Positions 10,601-25,239 are shown, counted from the first letter of the stretch. The stretch: 64,000 nt of DNA from Sanderia malayensis (GCA_013076295.1 RQOL01000718.1:2976001-3040000), one strand, 5' to 3'. A program made the numbers and translations. Notes: a model not told the origin generated them from the sequence alone.

Positions 10601-13600
10601 TCCAACTGGTCAGGGAAATATCTTGTCTATAATGCAACTCAATCACAGACCTTATCACAATCTATATCCAAGTTCGTTTTTCGAAAAAATTCTAACAAAG
10701 AATGGCTATGAAGCATAAGCTACAATCAACAAAACCATGAAATACAGCTTTTGAAATGCGAAACTGAAACCTGTTAGCACATAAGCCGAAATTTCCTATG
10801 CAGTGATATTTCTGAGAGCATTAAGCATTGCCCCCCGTAGGCCATAGCGTCATTGCATTTACTGCACCCCCCAGGCCGTATCATCATTATCTGATCAGAC
10901 GACTGCCGAACAACACAATACAAGAGCATGCATCACTAAATTTTTGGGTCCTTTACTGAAGCAATTTTATGAAAACAAATATTTCTAAATAATGAAAAAA
11001 CCCACTTCAAACAAATGAATATCTTTGTGCAAATAAAAAACCAAAAGATAGACTTTATTACTAAAAGTATATTACCAGCTTAGCTTCAACACTAAAACTC
11101 GCAACTGACGTAATGTAATGCTTACACTTGTACTAATGCAATATTCTACGCAATACGTCTTTGATTGTATAAAAATCGAAGTAGAGCCGAGCTGCAAGTC
11201 TTAAGCTCATAGCTGAAAACTAACACTTGACACTGGTGCTAGATAGTCCAAGTAATACATCATTGCTTGCAAACTAAAGACTAGCTGCAGCCCTTAAACT
11301 CATAACTAAAACATCAAAGTAACACTACAAATCATGCGATGAAATATTGCAACCCTTAAATCTATAGCTTAACATTAACTTCATGCTCAAGTTCTGGTGT
11401 TTTAAGATTAGGCTTGTCAATCATGCACCTTAAAGTGAATTACCACAGGGTTGCATCCAATACTAAAGCTGTATCAAAGCTCCACTACAACAAAGTCACA
11501 GAAAGAAAGTTGCAGTCTTAGTTCTATATCATGTAATCTCCGTAAGGCTTGTAGTAGGCTAGTCAACTATCTAAAAGCAAATTACTAAATTCAATAACAA
11601 AATTGCAGTAAAGCTTCACTATAGCAAAGTCACAAAAATGACTAATAAATAATAAATGGCAGTAAAAAGGTCTTAGGACCACAAGCAAACTAAAAAACAC
11701 AGAAAAATAAAAAGATAAACAAAGAAAAACACCCCTGTTTCTCTTAATTTACCTTCAACCTATTACTGTTGACTATCAATATTCTTCCTAACTAATGAAA
11801 TGTTATAACCTATCGAATAAGTGCACAAAGAAATTAATTTGAATCAGTGAATTATAACCTAATTGGGAAATCAGGGTTCTGATGCATACCCTTGCGTAAA
11901 TGAGGTCAAAACAGCCCGATATCAAATTCAGCGACCCAGGCTTCAACTACGATGACGCGTACAATGCTTAATACATCCCCTAGTTTTGGATGCTAACAGA
12001 TCACAGGTCCTTCCTTCTCGAGCTGCATTCACAGAAATGAAAAAATGTAAACAAATACCTCAAGCATTTTAGCCCTGGTCCTTAAACGTTTTTGAACTTG
12101 GATACTCATGTGATAAGCGTAAAAGAGAAGCAACATAGACAAAAAATTTCTCTCACCATTAGAATGGAGATTACAAACGAAGGACGTGCCAACAAGGTGA
12201 CCAGAGAATAAGCTTAACCAGTTCCATGGAGACCATACGACACAAGATACTCCAGCAGCACTCCACCAGGACCAACTCTTGGCAACGGCAGACGAAGTGA
12301 GCGTATCCTTTTCTTTACGATGCTAAAAAAAATTAAAACAAAATTAAAATTACAATTCAACAGTAATTAAAAATAATCAACAATGTCACAAGCATGAAAT
12401 GAAAAAGGATTTGAATCCTTAAATCCTCGAAATGATATATTTTGAACATCTTATCTCACTTAACCCATGTTGAAATGCAAAAAAAATTAGATCCTTAAAT
12501 ATTCGAAATTGCATATCTTGAATATCTCATGTCGCTTAGCCCATGTTTGAGATGGTCTAGGGAACAAATTAGCAAATGTATGTTTGTGAACAAACTAGGG
12601 ATCATAATTACAAATCATCATCTCATGCTTGTGAAAGTGTTAATATTTACGACAATGAAATATAAACTAAGTATTAATAATAAAGAAAAAATACAACAAA
12701 ACATGATCATTATAAATGTCTAATCCTTATTCCTTTCTCATGTGACTTCAGCAAAATCTTCAAGCAGTTACCAGTCTTCTTCATCCTTGTACAAATGTCT
12801 TTCAAACCAACCAGCAGATATATACATAAAATAATACAAAAGTTCATAAAAAAAGAATCTTTGATGAGTTAATGCAAAGGTCTATAAGACATTTGGAGCT
12901 TTTATAGGCTGGTGGAAATAATTATAAAGAATATGGAGTTATGAGTAGGAGTATCAAGGATAGTTATCTTAAAAAATAATACAAGCAAAGAAGATGCAGG
13001 TAAGTAATACAAATGGTAAATATAAAACAAGCTTACCAATGAGCAATGAAGCAAATGACCTTGCCATTTCAACTCGTCATGTTTCATAATCATACTACCA
13101 GCCCAGAACCATATGTTACCCATACCCAACCAAATCAAATCTATGCCACCATTCTTTGTAGGTTCTGTAAACTCTTGACCAGGAAATCTTGTCTACCTGA
13201 AGAATAGAATAACATCAATAAAAATACAATTTCTCGATCACCAAAAGGTCATCATTTTCAGATATATAGCGTGAGCTTGAAGCTCAAAAAAGGAAGCCAA
13301 ATTGAAGGCATGACTGGACTGGCCTTGAAGTCAGGTCCAGCCTGCTGCCAGGTTAAGGAACAAAGAGCTGAAACAATAATTTAATTATATAAAAGCAGAT
13401 AATATGAGTTTTGCAAGTTTAAAATAAGCGATAAACAACAAATAATAGCTCACCAAAAGCCCGCAACGTAGTGAAGACTCCAAACTGAAAAGACGAAAAA
13501 ACCAAAAAGTTGTCTGGCCTGGCATGGCTTGGCTTGGCTTGACTTGAGTGAGGGAGGCATGGTTGGAACGCTCCTTCGCAGCTTGCTTGGCAGCCAATTG

Positions 13601-13649
13601 AAAAGGTGGGCGGTACATGAAGCTCGTGTGCTTGCGTGCGTTGCGGAGG
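10601..13649. other. Gene-poor, repeat-derived region
   Basis: No credible coding exon. It holds a degenerate 60-80-bp motif with 'CTTAAACTCATA' recurring at about 11195-11370, a tandem pair of about 76 bp at 12415 and 12491 (ATCCTTAAAT.CTCGAAAT), and the inverted partner of the 10.46-kb repeat. On the reverse strand an exon-like block at about 13040-13200 has an acceptor and a donor but stop codons in all frames, so it would be non-coding if transcribed. Confidence 0.5.
12190..12309 (-). repeat. Right copy of the inverted repeat pair
   Basis: Reverse complement reads AAGGATACGCTCACTTCG and then parallels 10459-10560, including 'GTTGGTCCT', 'GAGTGCTGC', 'GTATGGTCT' and 'CATGGAACTGGT'. See the left copy. 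Confidence 0.6.
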
Positions 13650-14134
13650 CAGTGTTGTCAGACTTGGGATTTTATCCCAAGGTCTTGGGATTTTTTGAGG
13701 CTGATGGGATTTTCCTTGGGAATTATTTTTTCGAAAAAAACCTTGGGATTTTTCTTGGGAATTTTAGAAGTGCATCGAAAATTTCCCACTTTGTTTGAAC
13801 ATTCACAAAGCCAGTCATATTTTCATTCAAACTGATTGATGCTTGATGGCACGACTGGAAAATAAGAACATATTAGTGAAAAAGGCTGTAGATTGCGGTG
13901 ACTGGAAAAATTTTAAACGCTGGTAAAATGTAAACATCGATACCGGAAGGCTTAATAACAACTGAAATCTCAGAATCTGAAATCTGAAATCTCGGGATCT
14001 TTGCCATTTTGCATGAATGACGTCATTTGCAAAGAAAAAATTGGACCTTGGGAATTTTATTTTGAAAACAATGGATTTCGGGATTTTTTGAGCCTCGACT
14101 TGGGAATTTTGAAGATTTCAATCTGACAACCCTG
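13650..14134. mobile_element. hAT-type MITE, copy 1, with 8-bp target duplication
   Basis: The 485-bp element is bounded by short inverted ends (CAGTGTTGTCAGAC ... ATCTGACAACCCTG) and flanked by an exact 8-bp direct repeat TGCGGAGG (13642-13649 and 14135-14142). Eight-base target duplications are typical of hAT transposons. The inside is rich in repeated 'TTGGGATTTT' and has no transposase, so it is non-autonomous. A second copy lies at 27838-28300. The right target duplication ends 8 bp before the METAP1 ATG, so the element sits in its 5' leader or core promoter. Confidence 0.9.
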
Positions 14135-14150
14135 TGCGGAGGATTTTTGC

Positions 14151-17100
14151 ATGCAGCAAAATTCAGATATGGCTGATGTACATCGCCTGTGCGATCGTCC
14201 TGGCTGCGAAAATACGGCAAACCTGCAGTGCCCTACTTGTATTAAGCTAAAAATAGTTGAAGGAAGCTATTTCTGCCAACAAGTGAGCTGTTTTCCATTG
14301 TTATTATAACATAACCATCGCGCTAATTATTTTTTATGCCTGGCCTAATCTTCTTAGCTTCAATTTTAAGGAATGTTTCAAGAATAGCTGGAAAACTCAT
14401 AAAGCAATTCATAAAAAAGTTAAATCTGAAGGTATTAGATCATATTTTCCACACTTCTTATTCCCTTTTCTGCATAAAATTATACAATTGGCGATCACCA
14501 CAAGGGAACAAAGAATGAAAAATCAGCTCCTTTGCATTGCATTGCATGTTATGTTGCTTCTCTCATACACAACAATAAATGATTGACATTTCATACATTA
14601 TTATAGAAGCTGATTCATCAAAGCATTATAACCCATACCCAGGATATGTATACACTGGAAACTTAAGACCATTCCCTTTAGTAAGTATTATGTAGCTTAT
14701 AATATAAGATGTTTTAGCAAAGTTCATACATGGATAGATACTTCATGGCATGACATACAAACCTTTGAATATGATGAAATGCTATTTCAGTCTGAGAAGA
14801 GACATGTTCCAGAAGGCATCGAGAGGCCGGATTATGCAGATCATCCTCAAGGTAAAACAAAATTAACTGATTTCTTATTTCAAAAAAGCTGATAGCACGC
14901 TACCCTTTTCATTTGGGACATTCTAACCCCCCATGTCCCCCCTCCTGCAGGTATGTGCATGATACCTGGGCATTGTCTTGCTTTCTGGTTGCATTACAAT
15001 TTCATTTGTCCTTGTCTAGGGTATCCTGCTAGTGAAATGGTCATAAAAAGGAGTACACAGATAAAAGTTTTAAATTCTGATGAGATCAAGTCTATGAGAG
15101 AAGTTTGCAGGGTACTGATAACAATTAATAAATTTCAAGTGTCTATAATTATCTAGTTGCTTATGTGGCATGTTTTAAATCATTGTCTTTTTTCAGTTTG
15201 CAAGAGAGGTTTTGGATATAGGAGCAAAAGCTGTCAGAGTTGGAATAACGACAGATGAAATCGATAGGATAGTTCACGAGGTCTGATTCATCTTATATTT
15301 GATTGATTGATTAGGTAAAGTGATTGAATGATTGGGTCAAGTGATTTAATGATTGGGTTGATCAGATTGAGTGATTGAATGATTATGGTGGGTGATTGAT
15401 TGATTAGGTTGAATGATTGGATGGATTAGATTGAGTGATTGATTAAACAATAACTTGATTGGGTAGATGATTGTATCGTTTCAAAGTGGCTAATTGTGTG
15501 ATAAATCATCTCGCAGGCAACGATAGAACGAAATTGTTATCCATCTCCATTAAATTATAGTGGATTTCCAAAGAGTTGCTGCACGTGAGCTATTATTTTC
15601 AATAAATTAATCATACATAAGGCATAAATTGTCCTTTGTGAAGCAACTTAAAGCTTCACTCCTTAAATTTGATACAACGTAATATTATTTAATTATTTCC
15701 AGTTCGGTAAATGAGGTTATCTGTCATGGAATTCCAGACAAAAGACCACTAGAAAATGGCGATATTGTAAATCGTAAGATCCATCTACGAATATAAATGT
15801 TCCTAATTGAAGGTTTTCTAATTAGCAACCATATCTTGAACATTAGTTTCTCAATTTTTCCAGTTGATATAACCTGTTACTACAAAGGATTCCATGGCGA
15901 TTTGAATGAAACACTCTTCGTTGGCGATGTTGACGAAGAGAGTAAACATATTATCAAAACAGCTTACGAATGCATGATGACAGCCATTAACGAAAGTATG
16001 TAAAAAAGCACGTTGACCAAACAGACACCACTTACCTTTGTTGTACCAAGCTGGTCTTTTCTCTGTGCAATGTTTATCCCACCTTTCTCCACCCATCCAC
16101 CTATTTGCCAGTACTTTGTTTTAATGTTGACTGTGTTTCTCTCCCATTCCAGTTAAACCAGGAGTCAGATATCGCGAGCTTGGCAACTTCATTCAAAAGC
16201 ATGCCCATGCAAACAATTGCTCTGTCACAAAAACCTATTGTGGTCACGGAATTCACAGGTATCTAAACATGTTTCGTCATTTTGAGGTTTCCTTCCATGA
16301 CTCAACCAACAAATTTGATTTTGAAGCATTTGGCTCCAAAATGACGCAACAAATATCCCCTTTTGCTCGTCTGACCACAAATTAAAAATGAAAGATAATT
16401 CGAGGAATAAAAGTTATCTGGCGATGATAAAGTTCCACTCACTTGGCTTGGTTTAAATCTCTGCCATTTTCTTTTTTCAGACTCTTTCATACTGCCCCAA
16501 ACATACCACATTACGCAAGTAAGTACATAAACGAGTTTGGCCATTTTTAAATAATTTATTCTCAAGATTTCATGGAGAAGTCATAATGTTTGAAAATATC
16601 TTCCACCTCGATTCCTTTTCTCAGAGAACAAAGCAGTTGGAGTTATGAATCCTGGTCACGTGTTTACAGTTGAGCCAATGATAAACCAAGGTAGGTTGTC
16701 ATGTGATCATCCTGGCTGTCCTTGTCCTTTTTGTCAACGGTGCTGTTGCGTACAGCTCGTTGTCTTGCATTCTTTTGCGCTTCCAACCCTATTTACAACC
16801 ACAACAACATCGCAGCAACCTCTTCACTTCATTGCGAAGTTCGCTGTTCAAATACACGTAGATGATAGGGTCGAGTACGGAGTTCATGTAATTCAACAGA
16901 TATAATGAATACGCATATTTGACTTTGCGATACTCAAAGCAGAAACCGCACAATATTTCAATGGCTACAAACAAAGCATATGGCAATGTGAACGTGCAAT
17001 GTACCAACACGATGAATAGAATTGTCCTCAGTGCTTTGTTGTGTCGTTTCAGTGACATGAATTTCACATGTCGTGGCTTGCGATCACATGATCCATTACC

Positions 17101-19599
17101 GACAGTTTGTAGTGTTGTCGAATCATGTGTGATGCCAATTTGGGTGCTCTTATCAAGTGGTGTCTCTGTTATTCTGCATTTCTTCTGTGCATCTTCTATT
17201 CGTCTTCCTTGGTTCCTTGCGAATGCAAGAATACGCAGATTAAAGCAAATTGTCAGTAACAAGAACGTAATCACAACAGCAACCATCCAAAGTAAATAAG
17301 CACTGTTCACTATCTTTGATAAAATACAGTTCTTCACATCCAGTTTATAATTCGGTCCTCTGGCTACTCTATCGAAGACGGTGTCTGTCATAATTGGTAG
17401 TACATTAATCAGAGACAACGCCCAAAGGACTGCCATCATTATTTTGCCTCGTTTTGAATCCATCTTGCAAAAGTATTGCAACGGAGAGCTTATGTATACG
17501 TGCTTGTCATACGTGAGCAAGCATAGATTGCCAATACTCAGGGCGTAGAATAATACGATGATTACGAGTGATACCTTGCAGAACACCAAGCCACCAAATA
17601 AACTTATGCTTATACCAACTATTAACCCAGATATACAAACCAATAGATCGACGATTGCGAGATGTGTGAAGAAAATATTTGAGCAAGTTGTGAAGTGATT
17701 CTGCTTGTACATCGTTACAATGACAATTACATTGCTTGCAATACCAGCTGGAGCTGTTACCAATAGAAGCACGACGGTCAAAAGCCGCATTAAACTCATC
17801 CTTGTTGCGCTGCTCTAAATCAAAAATATTGTACTTGTCACCTTGCTCAACTTTGTTGCTAACTGGATATGTTTTTATCAATTTATCTTCTTTTGATTTG
17901 CCCCAGCAATCTACCCTTCTGTCTCGCAAACTCTTCTGACTTGATTCGACGTTTCTGTAATAAAGAAAACATGCGTATAAATTATTCACCATACAGACAA
18001 TTTCTATCAGCAAGTGTTTAGAAAAACAAATACAAACCATTGCCAAATCGCATGATGTTATGTTAACATTAATATTTCCATGCCACGAAGTTCGTACAAT
18101 TTCCGAAAGTTACTATGAGAAGCGTAAACGTATGCAAGAGTAACTACGGGATATCCAAACATTTGTGCCAGTTATTTCATGTTATAGTAAAACAAATCAT
18201 ACTTGGGGCCCAAACAGTAACAGTACATGCAATTCAAACTACACAACATTAATCCGTTGATTACATAGGTACACGGGTGGGTGTACAAAGGAATCAATTG
18301 ATAATGAAATGCATGTTTCGTTTGCTGATATGCCGAAGTATTGTGCACGTATTGTTTCCAAAGGTGATCTAACCTCTCAGTTTCACCACTCAAAGTTGAC
18401 GAGAATTCCTTTTCCAATCAATTGCCGATTGAAATTGGTTTTTTAAGCTCAAATATTATTCACATAGCTTTACGAACAAGCATTTTCTATTCTAAAGTTT
18501 CTCCCATTGTTTATACTTCTCGCCTGATAGCGTCATGCTATAGACAACGCAAAACGCACTTCACGGGGTCGTATGAAAACAAGAGAATATTATACAAATT
18601 TACCAAGCAAATGTTTGATCGGAATAGCAGGAAAATGCAGGAAAAATTCAGCCTAATGCAATCAATCTTTGACGCTCCATTCAATCATAATCAGACTATT
18701 AAAACTGCAGCCAAACTCGCACATGGCCATCTAAGCTGAAGCTGAATACTCTAACTCACTTTGATTAACTTTCGCCTTTCGTCTTCTTCAAGGTGAATAT
18801 CGATTTAAGTAGTATGCAGGCTGTCTTTTCTGCACTCTTTCATGCTAGCCACTGTTTTCTGATCAACGCCATACTATATCTGAAATACAGCCAAATCCAG
18901 ATTTCGTTTATCCTTGATTGTTTCGGTAAAGCAATTATCTATGTAATTGAAAAGAAGTTGATATTATTACGCTGTGCTATTCATATGATATTTTTAAAAC
19001 ATCGTAAAATAAGAATAGAAAATGTGCTCTACTGTCTTGTATTTAATCACCTGATGCAAAACTGGGATTTTTCAATTTCAAGCAATCGCCCACCCAACCT
19101 GATGTCCAACAAGGCTTTTGTAAATATATGCTGCAGCCGTTAGCTTACAAGATCAGCTGGATACCCAAATGTTGAAAGTTGCTTCTTTAATTATTTGCTT
19201 TCTTCAAGTATGGGCTGAATTCTGTGTAACTTCCAGTCGATCCTCTTCCTTACAGGCACGTGGCGAGATCAACTTTGGGATGATGACTGGACAGCCGTAA
19301 CTCAAGTAAAACATCCTATTTATCTTTACAACCTTTACAACCCTCTTTACTTCTTGTATATTATCACGCTATATCTTTTGCAATTACAAAAATTTGCTGA
19401 TAACAAAACATCAAATTGAATTGTTGTTTGTAACAGCCTTATTTGTGATTTGTTTTCATTGAAGGATGGTAAGAAATCGGCGCAATTTGAACAGACATTA
19501 CTTGTGACTCAGACAGGATGCGAAATATTAACAGCACGCCCAGATCATAATGGAAGACCGCATTTTATGGACCAATTAGAAGCAATGGGCGAACTTTAA
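14151..19599 (+). CDS. METAP1: Methionine aminopeptidase 1 (type 1b, zinc-finger form)
   Basis: Fourteen exons (14151-14282, 14371-14431, 14607-14680, 14791-14851, 15020-15111, 15197-15280, 15517-15584, 15703-15773, 15864-15995, 16153-16258, 16481-16518, 16625-16690, 19256-19305, 19465-19599) join in phase to 389 residues, close to the human 386. The N-terminal MYND-like zinc finger (CDRPGC ... CPTC ... YFCQQEC ... H ... H) targets the ribosome. The pita-bread catalytic domain keeps the substrate His (VICHGIP) and all five metal ligands: Asp in LDIT, Asp in HGDLNET, His in CGHGIH, Glu in TVEPM and Glu in QFEQTLL. It removes initiator Met from nascent chains in the cytosol. A hAT MITE ends just upstream. 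The 2.57-kb intron 12 contains a complete GPCR on the other strand; all other introns are below 600 bp. Confidence 0.97.
15290..15475. repeat. Degenerate GATTGATT-type repeat in METAP1 intron 6
   Basis: The intron between 15280 and 15517 is dominated by variants of GATTGATTGATTAGGT and 'TGATTGAATGATTGGGT'. It is a diverged simple repeat with no coding signal. Confidence 0.75.
16789..17799 (-). CDS. Rhodopsin-class (class A) G-protein-coupled receptor, nested in METAP1
   Basis: A single open frame of 336 residues with seven hydrophobic segments. Class A marks: Asn of TM1 (ASNVIVI), LAIVDLL in TM2 with the conserved Asp, Cys before TM3 (FCKVSL), Trp in TM4 (AVLWALS), Pro in TM6 (CTFTLPY), and LDPIIYV (a D/NPxxY motif) in TM7, followed by helix 8 and a CCC palmitoylation-type cluster. 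The DRY motif is altered to YDKH, and TM5 lacks the usual proline. The N-terminus is very short (about 6 residues before TM1); an in-frame stop lies just upstream, so any longer N-terminus would need another exon. Ligand and family are not recognisable; a small-molecule or peptide orphan receptor. It lies wholly in METAP1 intron 12, antisense. Confidence 0.85.
   Translation of the reverse strand: MSLMRLLTVVLLLVTAPAGIASNVIVIVTMYKQNHFTTCSNIFFTHLAIVDLLVCISGLIVGISISLFGGLVFCKVSLVIIVLFYALSIGNLCLLTYDKHVYISSPLQYFCKMDSKRGKIMMAVLWALSLINVLPIMTDTVFDRVARGPNYKLDVKNCILSKIVNSAYLLWMVAVVITFLLLTICFNLRILAFARNQGRRIEDAQKKCRITETPLDKSTQIGITHDSTTLQTVGNGSCDRKPRHVKFMSLKRHNKALRTILFIVLVHCTFTLPYALFVAIEILCGFCFEYRKVKYAYSLYLLNYMNSVLDPIIYVYLNSELRNEVKRLLRCCCGCK
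17800..19255. other. Remainder of METAP1 intron 12
   Basis: About 1.45 kb between the GPCR start and the next METAP1 exon. It must hold the GPCR promoter or 5' exon. No further coding exon is supported; open frames at 18.4-19.1 kb show no recognisable protein character. Confidence 0.5.
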
Positions 19600-20051
19600 A
19601 ATCAAAATGTACGACTTTTGGACATGCAAATAAGAAATAGATTTACTAAAACTCGTATTGTTTACTTCAGTGTATTTCTGTGCATCGGGGGGTAAGGATA
19701 CACAAAGTACATACATAGATGTGCCTTTTATAATAATTATGATCATGATGATGACTTTTCGTCGCTAAACAAAGAAATAAATAACAAAAATTAAAAGTAA
19801 ATACTTACTAATGAAAATGAGTAAACAATGATATAATAACGAAATCAAAATAAATGAAAAATTATCCTTACCATTTTCAATTGCATTGCTCACAATTTGT
19901 TGCAGATTGCGTTTAAGACAATCATTTAAATCATTTGATGACGTGCAGATGTGTTGTGCAAAGAAGAAAATTAATTAAAATGCATGCTCTTATCAATTTT
20001 GCAAAATTTAAATAAAAAAACAAATATATTCTGACGTCTTTTTCATTCTTT

Positions 20052-22661
<2,610 letters not shown>

Positions 22662-23284
22662 CGTTCAATTGATTAAATTCACAAAAAGGCAGAAGTAAAT
22701 GCAAATCAGGTGATCTCCTCTGTTTGCAAGATGATGAGTTGAAGCCAAAGAGACTCAAACAACCGCAAAGCGATGTATTTATTTCGTGTGGACCACATGG
22801 GCACAAGTGCCACAAGTTGACTTTCAACTTTTCACTGATAACAATTGCGCACGCAGTTTATTGTATCAATCTCATACATCCCATCTTTGTGCATATATTC
22901 TGTAAAACCCTTTCAAGCCCCCTTGGAAAATCAAAAATTAAATAAACCCCCAACCCGGGGGTCAGTAGAACTTTTACGTTGAATGTTTTTGCGAAATCTT
23001 TATCTTGCTGAAACAGCTTTCAAACTTAAACACATGGGCTTGCAGAAGTAACAGGAGATCCTTTATTTGATAGCATCAAATGTTGAATATTACTAATACA
23101 ATATATTATGATATACAATAAATAATAGCTTTTGTTAGTCACAATATTCTAGTAGTATAAGGACATAGTTATCACATAATACATAGAACATTTTAAAGCG
23201 TTGTGTTTCAAATAAGTTTACTGTATTAAGAGATATGCATCAGGAAAAACGATTCCATTCCTGTTTATCTTAATTAAAACATTG
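22662..23284. other. Upstream region of the ADH gene, no gene seen
   Basis: About 620 bp holding the ADH5 promoter/5' leader. No coding signal. Two adjoining GGGCGTGGTCACAAGG copies at about 22438-22488 lie inside ADH5 intron 1 rather than here. Confidence 0.5.
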
Positions 23285-23285
23285 T

Positions 23286-24563
23286 TTAAAGTGCTAATGC
23301 AACGAATTTTTACATAGTGTTTTTATTTCAAAAATCTATAGATTTCAATGCACTGATTAACGTGGTGCAAATAAAATTTGCAAATTATGTATACTTTTTT
23401 CGCTATTAACCTTCAAAGTAGGCAATTTTGACCTTTTTCGTGCGAAAACTGAACATCACTGTGATGTCATCAAACGTCGCGTTTGCAACGTCAAGCAGGC
23501 TTCCTTCTATTGAAATTCGACATGGCGAGCTGTGAGCGAGCACACACATGACGGGTATCTCGTCTCGGGAGCAAATAAATCATAAAACTATTTACATGTC
23601 GTAGAGATACATAACGGAGACAATTGTACGATTACTCAGTGTTGCGAAAAAGTATCGTTTCATAATGTTGCTGATAGTATTTCAAAACAAATCAAACAGA
23701 ACAAGGTCTTTTTAAGGAGTTCAGGAGACAGACATCATTCGCACCCACCGACTAGGAGAGCAGGATTTTATTCATTATAGCGCTCATTTTTGCTTTGAAG
23801 TAAAGAGAGATATTGGGAAAGAATTAAAGATGAGATTAAAGCTAAAATCAAACGCTATTCCTGCAATAGATGCAGTAAACAAGCTCGTAAACCAACCCGT
23901 GTGACTCTCAGCTTTACTCGGGCCTAAGCACTCCTCGCCCGGAGGGGTTAGGCCCGAGCGAACCAAAACAAATGTCAGAAGATTTAGCTTTTTGGGGGTG
24001 ATATCGAAGGAATTTTAATTTCCAAAGTTTCTAAAAATAATTCAATGTCTGCAATTTTGAGCTAAAATAAGTTATTACAAAAAAATAAGACCTGGGATAA
24101 GCCAAACCAGGGCTACGTGTCGTTCCACTGCAACTCGAAGCAACAATGGCGACGCGGGATGACGTCACATTTTTTGGAGGTACCCATTTTCAAACTTAAA
24201 TTGTGTCTCTAACGTTAAACAAAATGACACCAATTTTTTTCAAAACGACGGCTAAAAGATTCGCCCTTATGTTGGTTCAGCCGGAGCTCAAATATCCCCA
24301 CCCTGAGTGGAGCTATTAAAAAAAACCAAACGACGTTCGAAAAAACCCATTGACTTCCATTGCGAGAAATAATATGGGTCATCACTGTGACGTCACAGCG
24401 TTGCAATATTTTTCGCAAAAGGTGGCCTGATTCAAGGTGAAATTAAAGTAACTTATACTTGTCAGATGCACGTCCAAATTGCATCAAACTGATCAGTACA
24501 TCTTTGGCTTTCATTTAAAATGAAAAAATCGATATGTCAAATTTCGTTGCATTAGCACTTTAA
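23286..24563. mobile_element. Long inverted-repeat element (non-autonomous transposon)
   Basis: The ends match in inverted orientation: TTAAAGTGCTAATGCAACGA at the left and its complement at the right. Weaker inverted similarity continues inward about 180 bases on each side, including 'GCGAAAA' and 'CACTGTGATG' segments. Length is about 1.28 kb with no transposase-like frame. A clear target-site duplication was not resolved. TGACGTCA occurs at about 24161 and 24388. Confidence 0.75.
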
Positions 24564-24974
24564 GAGTAGTAATATGCTCTTAATATACCGTCCGCTTGCA
24601 AAATAATGGGGTGGAGAGGTGGATACTTCATGTAAAGACGCAGGAAGTTTCAGTGGTGTGGGCGTTGTTATCACGTGTTTTTCATTTCCAGCACGAAAAA
24701 GCCAGACAAATTTCACAGAATTCAACGTGTTCAAATGCGACCAAACTAACAAAACACACCGAGTTACACATGTAATGAATAATAAAACAAATTTAATATG
24801 AATAATTTCAAACCCCACAGTTCGATTTCTGTCGATTATGGTCAGCAAAAACTCAGTTTTGGCTTGTGTGGTCGGGGCTGGATTTGCTAGGCCCTTATTA
24901 ACACACAGTCTTTACAAGGATAATGGTTTTGATAACTAGAACTTACCAAAATTAGTTAGAAAATGTTGCATAGA
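24564..24974. other. Region downstream of the PKI gene
   Basis: About 410 bp of AT-rich sequence that would contain the PKI 3' UTR. Nothing else is recognisable. Confidence 0.5.
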
Positions 24975-25217
24975 TTAGTTTCTAGTCGACGAACTTTGGT
25001 GCGTTGATTGCACCTGCGTTTGGCATTTCTGTTCGGCAACGGCACTTAAACTCAACGACCCAAGATCATTTGGTAGCGCAGAAGTATTTGCTGACGACTG
25101 GCCTTCTAAAATAATGTCACCCAAAGCGTTTCTTCTGCCAGTTCGTCCACTGCTCACAAATGACGTTAGCATGCTTTGTTCTGCAGGTTTGGAGACGGTC
25201 TCTCTCCCTACAGACAT
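24975..25217 (-). CDS. cAMP-dependent protein kinase inhibitor (PKI family)
   Basis: An 80-residue frame contains the PKI pseudosubstrate block FVSSGRTGRRNALGDI at residues 20-35. In known PKIs this segment binds the catalytic subunit: the two arginines fill the P-3/P-2 sites, Ala takes the phospho-acceptor position, and a Phe ten residues before the second Arg packs in a hydrophobic pocket. Phe20 here has the same spacing. A Leu-rich stretch DLGSLSLS at about 51-58 sits where vertebrate PKIs have their nuclear export signal. Translation could start at Met1 or at Met16 (25172), which would give an N-terminus closer to vertebrate length. An acceptor-like site (CCACAG) lies just upstream near 25236, so 5' non-coding exons are likely. 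Confidence 0.88.
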   Translation of the reverse strand: MSVGRETVSKPAEQSMLTSFVSSGRTGRRNALGDIILEGQSSANTSALPNDLGSLSLSAVAEQKCQTQVQSTHQSSSTRN

Positions 25218-25239
25218 CAGGGCGATTTGCAGTGCCTGT

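Noticed and set aside
17507..18046. 179-residue reverse frame overlapping the GPCR
   Set aside because: It is another frame over the receptor's TM1-TM3 region with no domain of its own; at most its upstream half could be a GPCR leader exon, for which there is no splice evidence.
18422..19143. Two forward frames of 105 and 116 residues in METAP1 intron 12
   Set aside because: No recognisable domain, no splice context, biased AT-rich composition.
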